Part shown: positions 1 to 13,430 of the stretch, in pieces
Layout: each line of letters begins with the position of its first letter
Position numbering within the stretch: the stretch's first letter is position 1
From: Litoditis marina
Taxonomy: Eukaryota; Nematoda; Chromadorea; Rhabditida; Rhabditidae
DNA length: 64,000 nt
Direction of reading: 5' to 3'
Assembly (NCBI GenBank): GCA_964036275.1
Contig: CAXIWQ010000381.1
Location: 30,894-94,893 of the forward strand
Notes under the pieces: model-generated
What the model was told of the DNA's origin: nothing
The model's input: only the letters and a program-made list of their open reading frames with translations
The model's database searches: none
Program-made: the position numbers and the translations under genes

Positions 1-35
1 CGCAGTTACAGAGAACATTTCATACGGCTATCAAA

Positions 36-2635
36 TCTGTTGCTCCCAGCTACAAAAACCTAATACGACAATCTATTCTGTGGCGCACAGCCACAAAGAC
101 GAATTAACGCGGTTATTGACATTTTGACTTGCAGCTACAAAACAAAATCATACGGCTATCAAGTCTGTTGCTCCCAGCTACAAAAACCTAATACGACTAT
201 ATATTCTGTGGCGCACAGCCACAAAAGACGAATTAACGCGGTTATTGACTCTTTGCCTCGCAGTTACAGAGAATATTTCATACGGCTATCAAATCTGTTG
301 CTCCCAGATACAAACACCTAATACGACAATCTATTCTGTGGCGCACAGCCACAAAATACGAATTAACGCGGTTATCGACTTTTTGGCTTGCAGTTACAGA
401 GAAAAGTTCATACGGCTATCAAATCTGTTGCTCCCAGATACAAACACCTAATACGACAATCTATTCTGTGGCGCACAGCCACAAAATACGAATTAACGCG
501 GTTATCGACTTTTTGGCTTGCAGTTACAGAGAAAAGTTTATACGGCTATCAAGTCTGTTGCTCCCAGCTACAAAAACCTAATACGACTTCATATTCTGTG
601 GCGCACAGCCACAAAAGACAAATTAACGCGGTTATTGACTCTTTGCCGTAAAGCTACAAAAAAAAGTTTATACGGCTATCAAGTATGTTGCTCCCAGCTA
701 CAAAGACCTAACACGACTATATATTCTGTGGCGCACAGCCACAAAAGACGACTTAACGCGGTTATTGACTCTTTGCCTTGCAGCTACAGAAAAAAGTTCA
801 TACGGCTATCAAGTCTGTTGCTCCCAGATACAAAAACCTAAGACGACTGTATATTCTGTGGCGCACAGCCACAAAAGACGACTTAACGCGGTTATTGACT
901 CTTTGCCTTGCAGCTACAGAAAAAAGTTCATACGGCTATCAAGTCTGTTGCTCCCAGCTACAAAAAACTAATACGACAATCTATTTTGTGGCGCACATCC
1001 ACCAAATACAAATTAACGCGGTTATTGACTCTTTGCCTTGCACCTACAGAAGAAAAAAATCATACGGCTATCAAGTCTGTTGCTCCCAACTACAAAAACC
1101 TAATACGACTTTATATTCTGTGGCGCACAACCACAAAAGACAAATTAACGCGGTTATTGACTCTTTGCCTTGCAGCTACAGAAAAAAAGTTTATACGGCT
1201 ATCAAGTCTGTTGCTCCCAGCTACAAAAACCTAATACGATTATCTATTCTGTGGCGCACAGCCACGAAATACGAATTAACGCGGTTATCGACTCTTCGGC
1301 TTGCAGTTACAGAAAAAAAAACTCATACGGCAATCAAGTCTGTTGCTCCCAACTACAAAAACCTAATACAACTATCTTTTCTGTGGCACACAGCCACAAA
1401 ATACGAATTAACGCGGTTATTGACTCTTTGCCTTGCAGCTACAGAAAAAAGTTTATACGGCTATCAAGTATGTTGCTCCCAGCTCGAAAAACCCAATACA
1501 ACTATCTTTTATGTGGCACACAGCCACAAATTACGAATTAACGCGGTTATCGACTCTTTGCCTTGCAGCTACAGAAAAACGTTTATACGGCTATCAAGTC
1601 TGTTGCTCCTGGCTACAAAAGCCTAATACGACTTTATGTTCTGTGGCGCACAGCCACAAAAGACAAATTAACGCGGTTATTGACTCTTTGCCTTGCAGCT
1701 ACAAAAAAAGTTCATACGGCTATCAAGTACGTTGCTCCCAGCTAGAAAAACCCAATACAACTATCTTTTCTGTGGCACACAGCCACAAAAGACGAATTAA
1801 CGCGGTTATTGACTCTTTGCCTTGCAGCTACAGAAAAACGTTTATACGGCTATCAAGTCTGTTGCTCCCAGCTACAAAAACCTAATACGACTTACTATTC
1901 TGTGGCGCACAGCCACAAAAGACAAATTAACGCGGTTATTGACTCTTTACCGTGCAGCTACAGAAAAAAGTTTATACGGCTATCGAGTATGTTGCTCCCA
2001 GCTACAAAAACCTAATACGACAATCTATTCTGTGGCGCACAGCCACAAAATACGAATTAACGCGGTTATCGACTCTTTTCCTTGCAACTACAGAGAACAG
2101 TTCATACGGTTATCAAGTCTGTTGCTCCCAGATACAAAAACCTAATACGACTATCTATTATGTGGCGCACAGCCACAAAATACGAATTAACGCGGTTATC
2201 GTCTCTTTGGCTTGCAGTTACAGAGAAAAGTTCATACGGCTATCAAATCTGTTGCTCCCAGCTACAAAAACCTAATACGACAATCTATTCTGTGGCGCAC
2301 AGCCATAAAATACAAAATAACGCGGTTATTGACTCTTTGGCTTGCAGTTACAGAGAAAAGTTTATACGGCTATCAAGTCTGTTGCTCCCAACTACAAAAA
2401 CCTAATACGACTTTATATTCTGTGGCGCACAACCACAAAAGACAAATTAACGCGGTTATTGACTCTTTGCCTTGCAGCTACAGAAAAAAGTTTATACGGC
2501 TATCAAATCTGTTGCTCCCAGCTACAAAAACCTAATACGATTATCTATTCTGTGGCGCACAGCCACAAAGACGAATTAACGCGGTTATTGACATTTTGAC
2601 TTGCAGCTACAAAACAAAATCATACGGCTATCAAG
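36..2635 (+). repeat. 20-monomer higher-order repeat, copy 1 (2,600 bp)
   Basis: This segment is repeated at an offset of exactly 2,600 bp, or 20 monomers of 130 bp. All the landmarks I compared (single-base variants, A-run lengths, the CGTAAAGC variant at about 647, the GTGGCGCACATCC variant at about 988) recur at the same offset with no length change. Identity begins after base 35, where A versus G distinguishes the copies. Long identical blocks of a satellite normally mean recent unequal exchange or amplification. Confidence 0.93.
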
Positions 2636-5166
2636 TCTGTTGCTCCCAGCTACAAAAACCTAATACGACAATCTATTCTGTGGCGCACAGCCACAAAGAC
2701 GAATTAACGCGGTTATTGACATTTTGACTTGCAGCTACAAAACAAAATCATACGGCTATCAAGTCTGTTGCTCCCAGCTACAAAAACCTAATACGACTAT
2801 ATATTCTGTGGCGCACAGCCACAAAAGACGAATTAACGCGGTTATTGACTCTTTGCCTCGCAGTTACAGAGAATATTTCATACGGCTATCAAATCTGTTG
2901 CTCCCAGATACAAACACCTAATACGACAATCTATTCTGTGGCGCACAGCCACAAAATACGAATTAACGCGGTTATCGACTTTTTGGCTTGCAGTTACAGA
3001 GAAAAGTTCATACGGCTATCAAATCTGTTGCTCCCAGATACAAACACCTAATACGACAATCTATTCTGTGGCGCACAGCCACAAAATACGAATTAACGCG
3101 GTTATCGACTTTTTGGCTTGCAGTTACAGAGAAAAGTTTATACGGCTATCAAGTCTGTTGCTCCCAGCTACAAAAACCTAATACGACTTCATATTCTGTG
3201 GCGCACAGCCACAAAAGACAAATTAACGCGGTTATTGACTCTTTGCCGTAAAGCTACAAAAAAAAGTTTATACGGCTATCAAGTATGTTGCTCCCAGCTA
3301 CAAAGACCTAACACGACTATATATTCTGTGGCGCACAGCCACAAAAGACGACTTAACGCGGTTATTGACTCTTTGCCTTGCAGCTACAGAAAAAAGTTCA
3401 TACGGCTATCAAGTCTGTTGCTCCCAGATACAAAAACCTAAGACGACTGTATATTCTGTGGCGCACAGCCACAAAAGACGACTTAACGCGGTTATTGACT
3501 CTTTGCCTTGCAGCTACAGAAAAAAGTTCATACGGCTATCAAGTCTGTTGCTCCCAGCTACAAAAAACTAATACGACAATCTATTTTGTGGCGCACATCC
3601 ACCAAATACAAATTAACGCGGTTATTGACTCTTTGCCTTGCACCTACAGAAGAAAAAAATCATACGGCTATCAAGTCTGTTGCTCCCAACTACAAAAACC
3701 TAATACGACTTTATATTCTGTGGCGCACAACCACAAAAGACAAATTAACGCGGTTATTGACTCTTTGCCTTGCAGCTACAGAAAAAAAGTTTATACGGCT
3801 ATCAAGTCTGTTGCTCCCAGCTACAAAAACCTAATACGATTATCTATTCTGTGGCGCACAGCCACGAAATACGAATTAACGCGGTTATCGACTCTTCGGC
3901 TTGCAGTTACAGAAAAAAAAACTCATACGGCAATCAAGTCTGTTGCTCCCAACTACAAAAACCTAATACAACTATCTTTTCTGTGGCACACAGCCACAAA
4001 ATACGAATTAACGCGGTTATTGACTCTTTGCCTTGCAGCTACAGAAAAAAGTTTATACGGCTATCAAGTATGTTGCTCCCAGCTCGAAAAACCCAATACA
4101 ACTATCTTTTATGTGGCACACAGCCACAAATTACGAATTAACGCGGTTATCGACTCTTTGCCTTGCAGCTACAGAAAAACGTTTATACGGCTATCAAGTC
4201 TGTTGCTCCTGGCTACAAAAGCCTAATACGACTTTATGTTCTGTGGCGCACAGCCACAAAAGACAAATTAACGCGGTTATTGACTCTTTGCCTTGCAGCT
4301 ACAAAAAAAGTTCATACGGCTATCAAGTACGTTGCTCCCAGCTAGAAAAACCCAATACAACTATCTTTTCTGTGGCACACAGCCACAAAAGACGAATTAA
4401 CGCGGTTATTGACTCTTTGCCTTGCAGCTACAGAAAAACGTTTATACGGCTATCAAGTCTGTTGCTCCCAGCTACAAAAACCTAATACGACTTACTATTC
4501 TGTGGCGCACAGCCACAAAAGACAAATTAACGCGGTTATTGACTCTTTACCGTGCAGCTACAGAAAAAAGTTTATACGGCTATCGAGTATGTTGCTCCCA
4601 GCTACAAAAACCTAATACGACAATCTATTCTGTGGCGCACAGCCACAAAATACGAATTAACGCGGTTATCGACTCTTTTCCTTGCAACTACAGAGAACAG
4701 TTCATACGGTTATCAAGTCTGTTGCTCCCAGATACAAAAACCTAATACGACTATCTATTATGTGGCGCACAGCCACAAAATACGAATTAACGCGGTTATC
4801 GTCTCTTTGGCTTGCAGTTACAGAGAAAAGTTCATACGGCTATCAAATCTGTTGCTCCCAGCTACAAAAACCTAATACGACAATCTATTCTGTGGCGCAC
4901 AGCCATAAAATACAAAATAACGCGGTTATTGACTCTTTGGCTTGCAGTTACAGAGAAAAGTTTATACGGCTATCAAGTCTGTTGCTCCCAACTACAAAAA
5001 CCTAATACGACTTTATATTCTGTGGCGCACAACCACAAAAGACAAATTAACGCGGTTATTGACTCTTTGCCTTGCAGCTACAGAAAAAAGTTTATACGGC
5101 TATCAAATCTGTTGCTCCCAGCTACAAAAACCTAATACGATTATCTATTCTGTGGCGCACAGCCAC
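2636..5166 (+). repeat. 20-monomer higher-order repeat, copy 2 (truncated)
   Basis: Second copy of the 2,600-bp unit, abutting the first. It stays the same until base 5,166. There the first copy has AGCCACAAAG and this copy has AGCCACGAAA, and the following monomers differ in order. The end of the copy lies about 70 bp short of a full unit. Confidence 0.93.
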
Positions 5167-8015
5167 GAAATACGAATTAACGCGGTTATCGACTCTTCGG
5201 CTTGCAGTTACAGAAAAAAAACTCATACGGCAATCAAGTCTGTTGCTCCCAACTACAAAAACCTAATACAACTATCTTTTCTGTGGCACACAGCCACAAA
5301 ATACGAATTAACGCGGTTATTGACTCTTTGCCTTGCAGCTACAGAAAAAAGTTTATACGGCTATCAAGTATGTTGCTCCCAGCTAGAAAAACCTAATACG
5401 ACTTTATGTTCTGTGGCGCACAGCCACAAAAGACAAATTAACGCGGTTATTGACTCTTTGCCTTGCAGCTACAAAAAAAAGTTCATACGGCTATCAAGTA
5501 TGTTGCTCCCAGCTCAAAAAACCCAATACAACTATCTTTTCTGTGGCACACAGCCACAAATTACGAATTAACGCGGTTATCGACTCTTTGCCTTGCAGCT
5601 ACAGAAAACAGTTTATACGGCTATCAAGTCTGTTGCTCCTGGCTACAAAAACCTAATACGACTTTATGTTCTGTGGCGCACAGCCACAAAAGACAAATTA
5701 ACGCGGTTATTGACTCTTTGCCTTGCAGCTACAAAAAAAAGTTCATACGGCTATCAAGTACGTTGCTCCCAGCTAGAAAAACCCAATACAACTATCTTTT
5801 CTGTGGCACACAGCCACAAAAGACGAATTAACGCGGTTATTGACTCTTTGCCTTGCAGCTACAGAAAAAAACGTTTATACGGCTATCAAGTCTGTTGCTC
5901 CCAGCTACAAAAACCTAATACGACTTACTATTCTGTGGCGCACAGCCACAAAAGACAAATTAACGCGGTTATTGACTCTTTACCGTGCAGCTACAGAAAA
6001 AAGTTTATACGGCTATCGAGTATGTTGCTCCCAGCTACAAAAACCTAATACGACAATCTATTCTGTGGCGCACAGCCACAAAATACGAATTAACGCGGTT
6101 ATCGACTCTTTGCCTTGCAACTACAGAGAACAGTTCATACGGCTATCAAGTCTGTTGCTCCCAGATACAAAAACCTAATACGACTATCTATTATGTGGCG
6201 CACAGCCACAAAATACGAATTAACGCGGTTATCGTCTTTTTGGCTTGCAGTTACAGAGAAAAGTTCATACGGCTATCAAATCTGTTGCTCCCAGCTACAA
6301 AAACCTAATACGACAATCTATTCTGTGGCGCACAGCCATAAAATACAAAATAACGCGGTTATTGACTCTTTGGCTTGCAGTTACAGAGAAAAGTTTATAC
6401 GGCTATCAAGTCTGTTGCTCCCAGCTACAAAAACCTAATACGACTCCATATTCTGTGGCGCACAGCCGCAAAAGACAAATTAACGCGGTTATTGACTCTT
6501 TGCCGTAAAGCTACCGAAAAAAGTTTATACGGCTATCAAGTATGTTGCTCCCAGCTACAAAGACCTAACACGACTATATATTTTGTGGCGCACAGCCACA
6601 AAAGACGACTTAACGCGGTTATTGACTCTTTGCATTGCAGCTACAGAAAAAAGTTCATACGGCTATCAAGTCTGTTGCTCCCAGATACAAAAACCTAAGA
6701 CGACTATATATTCTGTGGCGCACAGCCACAAAAGACGAATTAACGCGTTATTGACTCTTTGCCTTGCAGCTACAGAGAACAGTTTATACGGCTATCAAAT
6801 CTGTTGCTCCCAGCTACAAAAACCTAATACGACAATCTATTTTGTGGCGCACATCCACCAAATACGAATTAACGCGGTTATTGACTCTTTGCCTTGCACC
6901 TACAAAAAAAAAATCATACGGCTATCAAGTCTGTTGCTCCCAACTACAAAAACCTAATACGACTTTATATTCTGTGGCGCACAACCACAAAAGACAAATT
7001 AACGCGGTTATCGACTCTTCGGCTTGCAGTTACAGAAAAAAAACTCATACGGCAATCAAGTCTGTTGCTCCCAACTACAAAAACCTAATACGACTTTATA
7101 TTCTGTGGCGCACAGCCACCAAAGACAGATTAACGCGGTTATTGACTCTTTGCCTTGCAGCTACAGAAAAAAAGTTTATACGGCTATCAAGTATGTTGCT
7201 CTCAGCTAGAAAAACCCAATACAACTATCTATTCTGTGGCGCACAGCCATAAAATACGAAATAACGCGGTTATTGACTCTTTGGCTTGCAGTTACAGAGA
7301 AAAGTTTATACGGCTATCAAGTCTGTTGCTCCCAGCTACAAAAACCTAATACGACTCCATATTCTTTGGCGCACAGCCACAAAAGACAAATTAACGCGGT
7401 TATTGACTCTTTGCCTTGCAGCTACAGAAAAAACGTTTATACGGCTATCAAGTCTGTTGCTCCCAGCTACAAAAACCTAATACGACTTACTATTCTGTGG
7501 CGCACAGCCACAAAAGACAAATTAACGCGGTTATTGACTCTTTACCGTGCAGCTACAGAAAAAAGTTTATACGGCTATCGAGTATGTTGCTCCCAGCTAC
7601 AAAAACCTAATACGACAATCTATTCTGTGGCGCACAGCCACAAAATACGAATTAACGCGGTTATCGACTCTTTGCCTTGCAACTACAGAGAACAGTTCAT
7701 ACGGCTATCAAGTCTGTTGCTCCCAGATACAAAAACCTAATACGACTATCTATTATGTGGCGCACAGCCACAAAAGACAAATTAACGCGGTTATTGACTC
7801 TTTACCGTGCAGCTACAGAAAAAAGTTTATACGGCTATCGAGTATGTTGCTCCCAGCTACAAAAACCTAATACGACAATCTATTCTGTGGCGCACAGCCA
7901 CAAAATACGAATTAACGCGGTTATCGACTCTTTGCCTTGCAACTACAGAGAACAGTTCATACGGCTATCAAGTCTGTTGCTCCCAGATACAAAAACCTAA
8001 TACGACTATCTATTA
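3587..8015 (+). repeat. 34-monomer higher-order repeat, copy 1 (~4,429 bp)
   Basis: The TGTGGCGCACATCC monomer at 3,587 recurs at 8,016, and the following 3.8 kb recurs in the same order at offsets of 4,423 to 4,429 bp (34 monomers). This unit overlaps the 20-monomer duplication, so amplification events are nested. Within it, a dimer is itself duplicated (monomers near 7,547-7,806 recur at 7,807-8,015). Confidence 0.85.
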
Positions 8016-11000
8016 TGTGGCGCACATCCACCAAATACAAATTAACGCGGTTATTGACTCTTTGCCTTGCACCTACAGAAGAAAAAAATCATACGGCTAT
8101 CAAGTCTGTTGCTCCCAACTACAAAAACCTAATACGACTTTATATTCTGTGGCGCACAACCACAAAAGACAAATTAACGCGGTTATTGACTCTTTGCCTT
8201 GCAGCTACAGAAAAAAGTTTATACGGCTATCAAGTCTGTTGCTCCCAGCTACAAAAACCTAATACGATTATCTATTCTGTGGCGCACAGCCACGAAATAC
8301 GAATTAACGCGGTTATCGACTCTTCGGCTTGCAGTTACAGAAAAAAAAACTCATACGGCAATCAAGTCTGTTGCTCCCAACTACAAAAACCTAATACAAC
8401 TATCTTTTCTGTGGCACACAGCCACAAAATACGAATTAACGCGGTTATTGACTCTTTGCCTTGCAGCTACAGAAAAAAGTTTATACGGCTATCAAGTATG
8501 TTGCTCCCAGCTCGAAAAACCCAATACAACTATCTTTTATGTGGCACACAGCCACAAATTACGAATTAACGCGGTTATCGACTCTTTGCCTTGCAGCTAC
8601 AGAAAAAACGTTTATACGGCTATCAAGTCTGTTGCTCCTGGCTACAAAAGCCTAATACGACTTTATGTTCTGTGGCGCACAGCCACAAAAGACAAATTAA
8701 CGCGGTTATTGAATCTTTGCCTTGCAGCTACAAAAAAAGTTCATACGGCTATCAAGTACGTTGCTCCCAGCTAGAAAAACCCAATACAACTATCTTTTCT
8801 GTGGCACACAGCCACAAAAGACGAATTAACGCGGTTATTGACTCTTTGCCTTGCAGCTACAGAAAAACGTTTATACGGCTATCAAGTCTGTTGCTCCCAG
8901 CTACAAAAACCTAATACGACTTACTATTCTGTGGCGCACAGCCACAAAAGACAAATTAACGCGGTTATTGACTCTTTACCGTGCAGCTACAGAAAAAAGT
9001 TTATACGGCTATCAAGTATGTTGCTCCCAGCTACAAAAACCTAATACGACAATCTATTCTGTGGCGCACAGCCACAAAATACGAATTAACGCGGTTATCG
9101 ACTCTTTTCCTTGCAACTACAGAGAACAGTTCATACGGTTATCAAGTCTGTTGCTCCCAGATACAAAAACCTAATACGACTATCTATTATGTGGCGCACA
9201 GCCACAAAATACGAATTAACGCGGTTATCGTCTCTTTGGCTTGCAGTTACAGAGAAAAGTTCATACGGCTATCAAATCTGTTGCTCCCAGCTACAAAAAC
9301 CTAATACGACAATCTATTCTGTGGCGCACAGCCATAAAATACAAAATAACGCGGTTATTGACTCTTTGGCTTGCAGTTACAGAGAAAAGTTTATACGGCT
9401 ATCAAGTCTGTTGCTCCCAACTACAAAAACCTAATACGACTTTATATTCTGTGGCGCACAACCACAAAAGACAAATTAACGCGGTTATTGACTCTTTGCC
9501 TTGCAGCTACAGAAAAAAGTTTATACGGCTATCAAATCTGTTGCTCCCAGCTACAAAAACCTAATACGATTATCTATTCTGTGGCGCACAGCCACGAAAT
9601 ACGAATTAACGCGGTTATCGACTCTTCGGCTTGCAGTTACAGAAAAAAAACTCATACGGCAATCAAGTCTGTTGCTCCCAACTACAAAAACCTAATACAA
9701 CTATCTTTTCTGTGGCACACAGCCACAAAATACGAATTAACGCGGTTATTGACTCTTTGCCTTGCAGCTACAGAAAAAAGTTTATACGGCTATCAAGTAT
9801 GTTGCTAGCTAGAAAAACCTAATACGACTTTATGTTCTGTGGCGCACAGCCACAAAAGACAAATTAACGCGGTTATTGACTCTTTGCCTTGCAGCTACAA
9901 AAAAAAGTTCATACGGCTATCAAGTATGTTGCTCCAGCTCAAAAAACCCAATACAACTATCTTTTCTGTGGCACACAGCCACAAATTACGAATTAACGCG
10001 GTTATCGACTCTTTGCCTTGCAGCTACAGAAAACAGTTTATACGGCTATCAAGTCTGTTGCTCCTGGCTACAAAAACCTAATACGACTTTATGTTCTGTG
10101 GCGCACAGCCACAAAAGACAAATTAACGCGGTTATTGACTCTTTGCCTTGCAGCTACAAAAAAAAGTTCATACGGCTATCAAGTACGTTGCTCCCAGCTA
10201 GAAAAACCCAATACAACTATCTTTTCTGTGGCACACAGCCACAAAAGACGAATTAACGCGGTTATTGACTCTTCGCCTTGCAGCTACAGAAAAAACGTTT
10301 ATACGGCTATCAAGTCTGTTGCTCCCAGCTACAAAACCTAATACGACTTACTATTCTGTGGCGCACAGCCACAAAAGACAAATTAACGCGGTTATTGACT
10401 CTTTACCGTGCAGCTACAGAAAAAAGTTTATACGGCTATCGAGTATGTTGCTCCCAGCTACAAAAACCTAATACGACAATCTATTCTGTGGCGCACAGCC
10501 ACAAAATACGAATTAACGCGGTTATCGACTCTTTGCCTTGCAACTACAGAGAACAGTTCATACGGCTATCAAGTCTGTTGCTCCCAGATACAAAAACCTA
10601 ATACGACTATCTATTATGTGGCGCACAGCCACAAAATACGAATTAACGCGGTTATCGTCTTTTTGGCTTGCAGTTACAGAGAAAAGTTCATACGGCTATC
10701 AAATCTGTTGCTCCCAGCTACAAAAACCTAATACGACAATCTATTCTGTGGCGCACAGCCATAAAATACAAAATAACGCGGTTATTGACTCTTTGGCTTG
10801 CAGTTACAGAGAAAAGTTTATACGGCTATCAAGTCTGTTGCTCCCAGCTACAAAAACCTAATACGACTCCATATTCTGTGGCGCACAGCCGCAAAAGACA
10901 AATTAACGCGGTTATTGACTCTTTGCCGTAAAGCTACCGAAAAAAGTTTATACGGCTATCAAGTATGTTGCTCCCAGCTACAAAGACCTAACACGACTAT

Positions 11001-11836
11001 ATATTTTGTGGCGCACAGCCACAAAAGACGACTTAACGCGGTTATTGACTCTTTGCATTGCAGCTACAGAAAAAAGTTCATACGGCTATCAAGTCTGTTG
11101 CTCCCAGATACAAAAACCTAAGACGACTATATATTCTGTGGCGCACAGCCACAAAAGACGAATTAACGCGTTATTGACTCTTTGCCTTGCAGCTACAGAG
11201 AACAGTTTATACGGCTATCAAATCTGTTGCTCCCAGCTACAAAAACCTAATACGACAATCTATTTTGTGGCGCACATCCACCAAATACGAATTAACGCGG
11301 TTATTGACTCTTTGCCTTGCACCTACAAAAAAAAAATCATACGGCTATCAAGTCTGTTGCTCCCAACTACAAAAACCTAATACGACTTTATATTCTGTGG
11401 CGCACAACCACAAAAGACAAATTAACGCGGTTATCGACTCTTCGGCTTGCAGTTACAGAAAAAAAACTCATACGGCAATCAAGTCTGTTGCTCCCAACTA
11501 CAAAAACCTAATACGACTTTATATTCTGTGGCGCACAGCCACCAAAGACAGATTAACGCGGTTATTGACTCTTTGCCTTGCAGCTACAGAAAAAAAGTTT
11601 ATACGGCTATCAAGTATGTTGCTCTCAGCTAGAAAAACCCAATACAACTATCTATTCTGTGGCGCACAGCCATAAAATACGAAATAACGCGGTTATTGAC
11701 TCTTTGGCTTGCAGTTACAGAGAAAAGTTTATACGGCTATCAAGTCTGTTGCTCCCAGCTACAAAAACCTAATACGACTCCATATTCTTTGGCGCACAGC
11801 CACAAAAGACAAATTAACGCGGTTATTGACTCTTTG
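8016..11836 (+). repeat. 34-monomer higher-order repeat, copy 2 (partial)
   Basis: Repeats 3,587-7,412 in order. Small differences accumulate between about 9,800 and 10,340: loss of three bases in GTTGCTAGCTAG at 9,801, a missing C at about 9,932 and a missing A in CTACAAAACC at about 10,330. These shift the offset from 4,429 to 4,423. Collinearity ends near 11,836, where a TTGCCGTAAAGC monomer replaces the TTGCCTTGCAGC monomer. Confidence 0.83.
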
Positions 11837-12909
11837 CCGTAAAGCTACAGAAAAAAGTTTATACGGCTATCAAGTATGTTGCTCCCAGCTACAAAGACCT
11901 AACACGACTATATATTTTGTGGCGCACAGCCACAAAAGACGACTTAACGCGGTAATTGACTCTTTGCCTTGCAGCTACAGAAAAAAGTTCATACTGCTAT
12001 CAAGTCTGTTGCTCCCAGATACAAAAACCTAAGACGACTATATATTCTGTGGCGCACAGCCACAAAAGACGAATTAACGCGTTATTGACTCTTTGCCTTG
12101 CAGCTACAGAGAACAGTTCATACGGCTATCAAATCTGTTGCTCCCAGCTACAAAAACCTGATACGACAATCTATTTTGTGGCGCACATCCACCAAATACG
12201 AATTAACGCGGTTATTGACTCTTTGCCTTGCACCTACAAAAAAAATCATACGGCTATCAAGTCTGTTGCTCCCAACTACAAAAACCTAATACGACTTTAT
12301 ATTCTGTGGCGCACAACCACAAAAGACAAATTAACGCGGTTATTGACTCTTTTCCTTGCAGCTACAGAAAAAAGTTTATACGGCTATCAAGTCTGTTGCT
12401 CCCAGCTACAAAAACCTAATACGATTATCTATTCTGTGGCGCACAGCCACGAAATACGAATCAACGCGGTTATCGACTCTTCGGCTTGCAGTTACAGAAA
12501 AAACTCATACGGCAATCAAGTCTGTTGCTCCCAACTACAAAAACCTAATACGACTTTATATTCTGTGGCGCACAGCCACAAAAGACAGATTAACGCGGTT
12601 ATTGACTCTTTGCCTTGCAGCTACAGAAAAAAGTTTATACGGCTATCAAGTATGTTGCTCCCAGCTAGAAAAACCCAATACAACTATCTTTTCTGTGGCA
12701 CACAGCCACAAAATACGAACTAACGCGGTTATTGACTATTTGCCTTGCAGCTACAAAAAAAAGTTTATACGGCTATCAAGTCTGTTGCTCCCAGCTACAA
12801 AAACCTAATACGACTTACTATTTTGTGGCGCACAGCCACAAAAGACAAATTAACGCGGTTATTGACTCTTTACCGTGCAGCTACAGAAAACAGTTTATAC
12901 GGCTATCGA

Positions 12910-13430
12910 GTATGTTGCTCCCAGCTACAAAAACCTGATACGACAATCTATTCTGTGGCGCACAGCCACAAAATACGAATTAACGCGGTTGTCGACTCTT
13001 TGCCTTGCAACTACAGAGAACAGTTCATACGGCTATCAAGTCTGTTGCTCCCAGATACAAAAACCTAATACGACTATCTATTATGTGGCGCACAGCCACA
13101 AAATACGAATTAACGCGGTTATCGACTCTTTGGCTTGCAGTTACAGAGAAAAGTTCATACGGCTATCAAATCTGTTGCTCCAGCTACAAAAACCTAATAC
13201 GACAATCTATTCTGTGGCGCACAGCCACAAAATACGAATTAACGCGGTTGTCGACTCTTTGCCTTGCAACTACAGAGAACAGTTCATACGGCTATCAAGT
13301 CTGTTGCTCCCAGATACAAAAACCTAATACGACTATCTATTATGTGGCGCACAGCCACAAAATACGAATTACGCGGTTATCGACTCTTTGGCTTGCAGTT
13401 ACAGAGAAAAGTTTATACGGCTATCAAGTC
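12910..13430 (+). repeat. Dimer duplication (2 x ~259 bp)
   Basis: Two consecutive monomers, recognisable by GCGGTTGTCGACTC (at about 12,985 and 13,245) and CTATTATGTGGCGC, are repeated directly at an offset of 259 bp. One C is missing at the junction monomer (GCTCCAGCTAC at about 13,178). Confidence 0.75.
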
